This document shows positions 61,080 through 64,000 of a stretch of DNA of 64,000 bases, piece by piece. The position numbers and the translations under genes are program-made. The stretch spans positions 62,001 through 126,000 of the forward strand of contig CAZRGM010000006.1 in the NCBI GenBank assembly GCA_964599635.1, written 5' to 3'. Below the pieces are notes generated by a model. That model did no database searches, was not told the origin of the DNA, and saw nothing but the letters and a program-made list of their open reading frames with translations. Each line of letters starts with the position of its first letter. The first letter of the stretch is position 1. The stretch is from WJMT01 sp964599635 (GTDB taxonomy: Bacteria > Acidobacteriota > Aminicenantia > Aminicenantales > Aminicenantaceae).

Positions 61080-61643
61080 CTATTTTTTGACCCGAGTGAT
61101 GTACTTATCTTCTCTAGTGTCGATTCTTATGATATCTCCTTTTTTAATAAACTGAGGAACATTGATGGTTATCCCTGTTTCTAGAGTGGCCGGTTTACTG
61201 CTTGCGGTCTGAGTTGCTCCCTTAAGATAAGGTTCTGTTTTGATGACTTCAAGGTCAATTGTCATGGGAGGCACAACTCCGACCGGCTTATCTTCATACA
61301 TTTCAATAGAAAACACCACATTGGGAATAAGGTAGTTGACCGTATTTCCTAAGACGTCTTCAGAAAGCCTTATTTGCTCATAAGTTTCAGTATTCATGAA
61401 GATAAAATGGTGGGCCTCTTTATAGAGATATTCCATTTCCAGCTCTTCCAGATACGCTTGTTCGACTTTATCTTTTGATCGAAATCTATAGTCATAGAGT
61501 GTTTGATCCTTGAGCTTTCTGAGTTTTGTCTGCATGAGGGCTTGTCCTTTTCCAGGGGTGACATGAGATGTTTCTAAGACTAAATAGAGTTCTCCTTCAA
61601 TTTCTATGATCATCCCTTTCCTGATTTGAGTTGCGTTTATCAT
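61080..61643 (-). CDS. efp: Elongation factor P
   Basis: A 187-residue translation factor of three beta-barrel domains that relieves stalling at proline stretches. It begins INATQIRKGMIIEIEGELY. The modifiable residue is Lys32 in the loop HVTPGKGQA (lysine type, as for EpmA or unmodified forms). The end INVPQFIKKGDIIRIDT is the conserved EF-P terminus. GGAGG precedes the ATG. It is unusual that it sits inside a sugar/aldehyde operon. Confidence 0.96.
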   Translation of the reverse strand: MINATQIRKGMIIEIEGELYLVLETSHVTPGKGQALMQTKLRKLKDQTLYDYRFRSKDKVEQAYLEELEMEYLYKEAHHFIFMNTETYEQIRLSEDVLGNTVNYLIPNVVFSIEMYEDKPVGVVPPMTIDLEVIKTEPYLKGATQTASSKPATLETGITINVPQFIKKGDIIRIDTREDKYITRVKK

Positions 61644-61667
61644 GGGTCCTCCATTGATTGTATTATA

Positions 61668-62762
61668 TCATTTATATTTTTTAGTTTGTTGAATTTTAAT
61701 CCCTTTATCCACATGGACAATATATGTTCTTGCTCCTAACTTTCCCAATTTTTGGGCTACTTGTTCTGCTTTATTTGGGGAATAAGCAAAAATACAGCCG
61801 CCTTGTCCAGATCCGTTTATTTTAGCTCCTAAGGCTCCCGAATCCAGCGAAGCATCGATCAAGCTGTTGATTTTTGGTGATGAAATCTGAAGATAGTTTT
61901 TGATGATGTCCTGCTGTTGCGAAAGGAGGAGACCGAACTTTTTATGATCAAAGGTTTTTTCCCTAAATAGGGCTTCACCTTGGATTGTGATGTCTCTTGT
62001 CATGAGAGTTCCTTGTAAAAGTCTCCTTTCAATTTTGGGGAGTTTATTGATTTCTTCTTTTACGGAAGGGGTTATAGGATGATTCAGATCAAAATGACTG
62101 ATTTTATTTTTTATTTTGGATACGGCTCTAGTTACATGAGTTTTAATAAAGTCCAATGTTCCGGTTGTATTTTTTCTGATGAGAGAATCAGCGAGGACGA
62201 ATTTTTTTAAAGGATTTTTGAGTTTGTTTATGGTTAGGTTTTCTCCAAAGTGAATGGAAATGACTCCGCCTAAAGCTGAAGAATAGTGATCCATTTTTCC
62301 GCCCGGCTCATTAAATTCTGCCACTTCTGATTGGAAAGCGAGTTCGGCGATCTCTTCAGGAAGGAATGCTCTTTTGTTCTGGGCAGCTTCCAGAAGGAAT
62401 CCGATCCAGGCTACCACCAAGGCAGAGGAACTGGCTGTGCCTGAATTGATTGGGATGGCACCTCTGACTCGGACTTTCCATCCAGAACTGGGAATAATAT
62501 TCTTTCGCAACAATACATTCATGGCACTTTTCAAATAATCTCTTTTTTTTTGGTAAGGGTGTTCTTTTCCTAGGTGGAATTCATCTTTTTGTTTGATATC
62601 AGGTAGGTCAAGCTGGATCCGCTTTTCAAAAATACTCTTTCCTATGACAGATATTCTAAGGTTTATGGCTGCAGCGATAATGGGGAGTCCAAAATAGTCC
62701 TGATGTTCTCCCAGCAAGCATAATCTTCCTGGGGCAGAGACGATGATTTCATCTTCACTCAT
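61668..62762 (-). CDS. GHMP-family sugar kinase (galactokinase-like)
   Basis: A 364-residue GHMP kinase. The substrate motif APGRLCLLGEHQDYFGLPII, the ATP loop PINSGTASSSALVVAWIG and the C-terminal glycine motif GALGAKINGSGQGGCIFAY are in place. GEHQDYFG resembles the galactokinase GEHTDYN site, so a sugar (galactose, fucose, arabinose or a uronate) is likely. It starts the kinase, EF-P, AOR and aldolase operon, with 24 bases to EF-P. A full repeat copy lies directly upstream of its start. Confidence 0.88.
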   Translation of the reverse strand: MSEDEIIVSAPGRLCLLGEHQDYFGLPIIAAAINLRISVIGKSIFEKRIQLDLPDIKQKDEFHLGKEHPYQKKRDYLKSAMNVLLRKNIIPSSGWKVRVRGAIPINSGTASSSALVVAWIGFLLEAAQNKRAFLPEEIAELAFQSEVAEFNEPGGKMDHYSSALGGVISIHFGENLTINKLKNPLKKFVLADSLIRKNTTGTLDFIKTHVTRAVSKIKNKISHFDLNHPITPSVKEEINKLPKIERRLLQGTLMTRDITIQGEALFREKTFDHKKFGLLLSQQQDIIKNYLQISSPKINSLIDASLDSGALGAKINGSGQGGCIFAYSPNKAEQVAQKLGKLGARTYIVHVDKGIKIQQTKKYK

Positions 62763-62770
62763 GATTTCTT

Positions 62771-63029
62771 ATTAACCTGACCTATTCATAAAAAAATGGC
62801 GATATTTCCATTATTAGTTTATTTTCAACGATATGCAGGATTTTTTCAAGAACAATATCTTGAACATTTTTTCTGTTTGTATTTCAATTTTAATCGCCAT
62901 TTTTTTACCTTAAAGGCAAGCCGATCTCACGGCATCTGCTTCGTACCAGGGCATTCGGAGTGAAGGACCACGACTTCATGCCCTGTGCCTTGCATCTGCA
63001 GCAACCTCGGCTTGTTCATCATCCAGGTT
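62771..63029 (+). repeat. Dispersed palindromic repeat, long form (copy B)
   Basis: ATTAACCTGACCTATTCAT, AAAAAATGGCGAT, an AT core, ATCGCCATTTTTTTACC, then a folded tail: AAGCCGA (62918-62924) pairs with TCGGCTT (63007-63013), enclosing CAGGGCAT (62947-62954) paired with ATGCCCTG (62978-62985). It carries 60 bases more than the copy at 10981-11178, bounded by the direct repeat GCATCTGC (62932 and 62992). Confidence 0.85.
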
Positions 63030-63141
63030 ATCTAAAGTATAAAAATTCTGTCAAATCATCTTATTTTTTTTATTCTAAAAATCTGAAGGCATTGCTGAAG
63101 CGATATCGAGATGGAGCCTTCCTTCAAATGACAACCTTTTC

Positions 63142-63170
63142 TTGCACAGCTTTGTGTTTGAGTCTATCAT
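63142..63170 (+). promoter_or_regulatory. Promoter of the RNase Z-like gene
   Basis: TTGCAC (63142-63147), a 17-base spacer and TATCAT (63165-63170); the predicted leader is about 18 bases. Confidence 0.55.
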
Positions 63171-63194
63171 ATATAACTTGAATGGATAAATGAA

Positions 63195-64000
63195 ATGAGT
63201 GAACTTTGTTTTTTAGGTACGGGAGGTTCGATTCCTCGAAAAAAGAGAAATAACGCCTCTTTGGTCTTTAACATTAAAAATGATCTGGTTTTGGTGGACT
63301 GTCCTGGAGATGCATTTAACAAGATAAAAATGCTGGGTTTTGACCCCAGAAAAATCCGATCCATATTTATCACTCACACTCATCCAGATCATATCTATGG
63401 TCTTCCTTCCTTGATTCATAGTCTGATGTTAGATGAAATGTCGCTCTCTCTTTACGGCTCTGATGAAACCGTTCAGTTTTGTAAAAAACTTCTAGATCTT
63501 TTTGACCTTCGCAGTAGAAAGGTCAAATGCCGGATCAAATTTAGAAAGTTAGAACCAGATATGTCTTTTTGTCTTCATCCTTCTGTCCATTCTTTGACAG
63601 TTAAGACGCCTCATGCCTCATCGTCACTTGGAATTCATTTTGATTTTGAGAATGGTGCTGTGAGACTTCTTTACTCAGGAGATACGCCCGTATTTGAGCC
63701 TCTTTTTAAAAATACCGGAATTCCAGACATTCTTATCCATGACTGCAGCGCTCCTTCACGTTTCTTTAAGCAGTATCCCTCTCTATCGAAAATGCACACA
63801 AGCTCTTTGGATATGGGGAAAATGGCTCATCGGGCCGGAGTCAGATGTTTGATTCCCATACATTTTTTTGGAGGGCTGGATTATTCTATGGATGAGATTG
63901 AAAAAGAAATAAGGAAGAATTATAGAAACAGATTAATCATTCCTAATGATCTGGATAAAATACAGATCGCCAAGTCTTTACTGCAACAGGATGGTTTGAT
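63195..64000 (+). CDS. RNase Z-like metallo-beta-lactamase-fold hydrolase, 3' part outside the window
   Basis: An open frame of 268 codons reaches the right edge without a stop. It begins MSELCFLGTGGSIPRKRRNN, the opening of RNase Z/ElaC-like MBL proteins. The metal motif is THTHPDHIYGL, the later His lies in TPHASSSLG, the bridging Asp in LLYSGDTPVF and a further His in IPIHFFGGL. Such enzymes mature tRNA 3' ends or hydrolyse phosphodiesters; the usual RNase Z exosite arm is not obvious, so a related phosphodiesterase is possible. Confidence 0.88.
   Translation, partial: MSELCFLGTGGSIPRKKRNNASLVFNIKNDLVLVDCPGDAFNKIKMLGFDPRKIRSIFITHTHPDHIYGLPSLIHSLMLDEMSLSLYGSDETVQFCKKLLDLFDLRSRKVKCRIKFRKLEPDMSFCLHPSVHSLTVKTPHASSSLGIHFDFENGAVRLLYSGDTPVFEPLFKNTGIPDILIHDCSAPSRFFKQYPSLSKMHTSSLDMGKMAHRAGVRCLIPIHFFGGLDYSMDEIEKEIRKNYRNRLIIPNDLDKIQIAKSLLQQDGL

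Larger units (their letters stand above)
62763..63194. other. 432-bp non-coding gap with long repeat copy and a promoter
   Basis: Positions 62771-63029 are a full-length copy of the dispersed element and the remainder holds the promoter of the next gene. No reading frame here shows coding character. Confidence 0.7.

Noticed and set aside
1..64000. CRISPR array, prophage, integrase, rRNA or replication origin
   Set aside because: No regularly spaced direct repeats, phage or integrase genes, rRNA sequence, or DnaA-box cluster were seen on reading the window.

Overview
This 64 kb window is bacterial chromosomal DNA of low to moderate GC. It is densely packed with genes on both strands and contains no rRNA, CRISPR array, recognisable transposase or phage. 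The gene styles point to the Acidobacteriota/Aminicenantes (OP8) side of the tree: secreted 6-bladed beta-propeller proteins, TonB receptors with a carboxypeptidase-like plug extension, ADOP/MacB-type FtsX permeases, SpoIVB-like S55 peptidases, a membrane-anchored HTH-propeller regulator, an AOR-family tungsten enzyme and glycyl-radical fermentation. That placement is inferred from gene content. Signal peptides, a TonB receptor and LptB indicate a two-membrane cell; the AOR, glycyl-radical enzyme and radical SAM activase indicate anaerobic metabolism.

Layout. 1-10.9 kb: YfcC-type carrier (cut by the window edge), a damaged sensor kinase, an M1 peptidase, a decayed FtsX permease, an SSS sodium symporter and an MFS carrier. 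11-15.3 kb: small secreted or outer-membrane proteins, a HTH-TM-propeller regulator and a 6-bladed propeller. 15.4-19.7 kb: cluster of PLP aminotransferase, ornithine-cyclodeaminase-like enzyme and CocE-type hydrolase. 20.2-22.7 kb: AT-rich segment with a secreted CbiX-like protein and an ArsA/Get3 ATPase carrying an HSP20-like C-terminus. 22.8-30.6 kb: tRNA-Val, trpB2 with an apparent tryptophan leader peptide, an MFS carrier, CorA, UPF0316, a zinc-ribbon/acidic/RDD protein, LptB and DUF1848. 31-33.6 kb: rpsU-lipA-phosphoesterase-ogt operon. 33.8-39.9 kb: TonB receptor and a hydroxyproline-dehydratase-like glycyl-radical enzyme with its activase, preceded by a 34-bp palindrome. 40-45 kb: small acidic protein plus PAS kinase, RmuC, a MinD-like ATPase with an HPD-less J-like partner, and tRNA-Lys. 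45.2-51 kb: rpoZ, CYTH, polyprenyl synthase, TatD, DUF885, FabH. 51-57.9 kb: a divergent SDR/serine-palmitoyltransferase-like pair and two large secreted proteins. 57.9-62.8 kb: operon of GHMP kinase, EF-P, AOR and a tandem class II aldolase. The window ends inside an RNase Z-like hydrolase.

The most striking features are: (1) a 26-codon leader peptide ending in tandem Trp codons and a GC hairpin, directly downstream of a perfect TTGACA-17-TATAAT promoter, upstream of trpB2; (2) a dispersed palindromic repeat family (core ATGGCGAT...ATCGCCAT, outer TTAACCTGA...ATTCAT) with at least nine copies or ends, several abutting or supplying stop codons, and long copies with folded tails; (3) the kinase-EF-P-AOR-aldolase operon; and (4) several decayed or catalytically altered genes. 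Promoters matching the sigma-70 consensus, almost always with 17-bp spacers, can be read in front of many genes. I found no convincing intrinsic terminators: genes often converge within a few bases.
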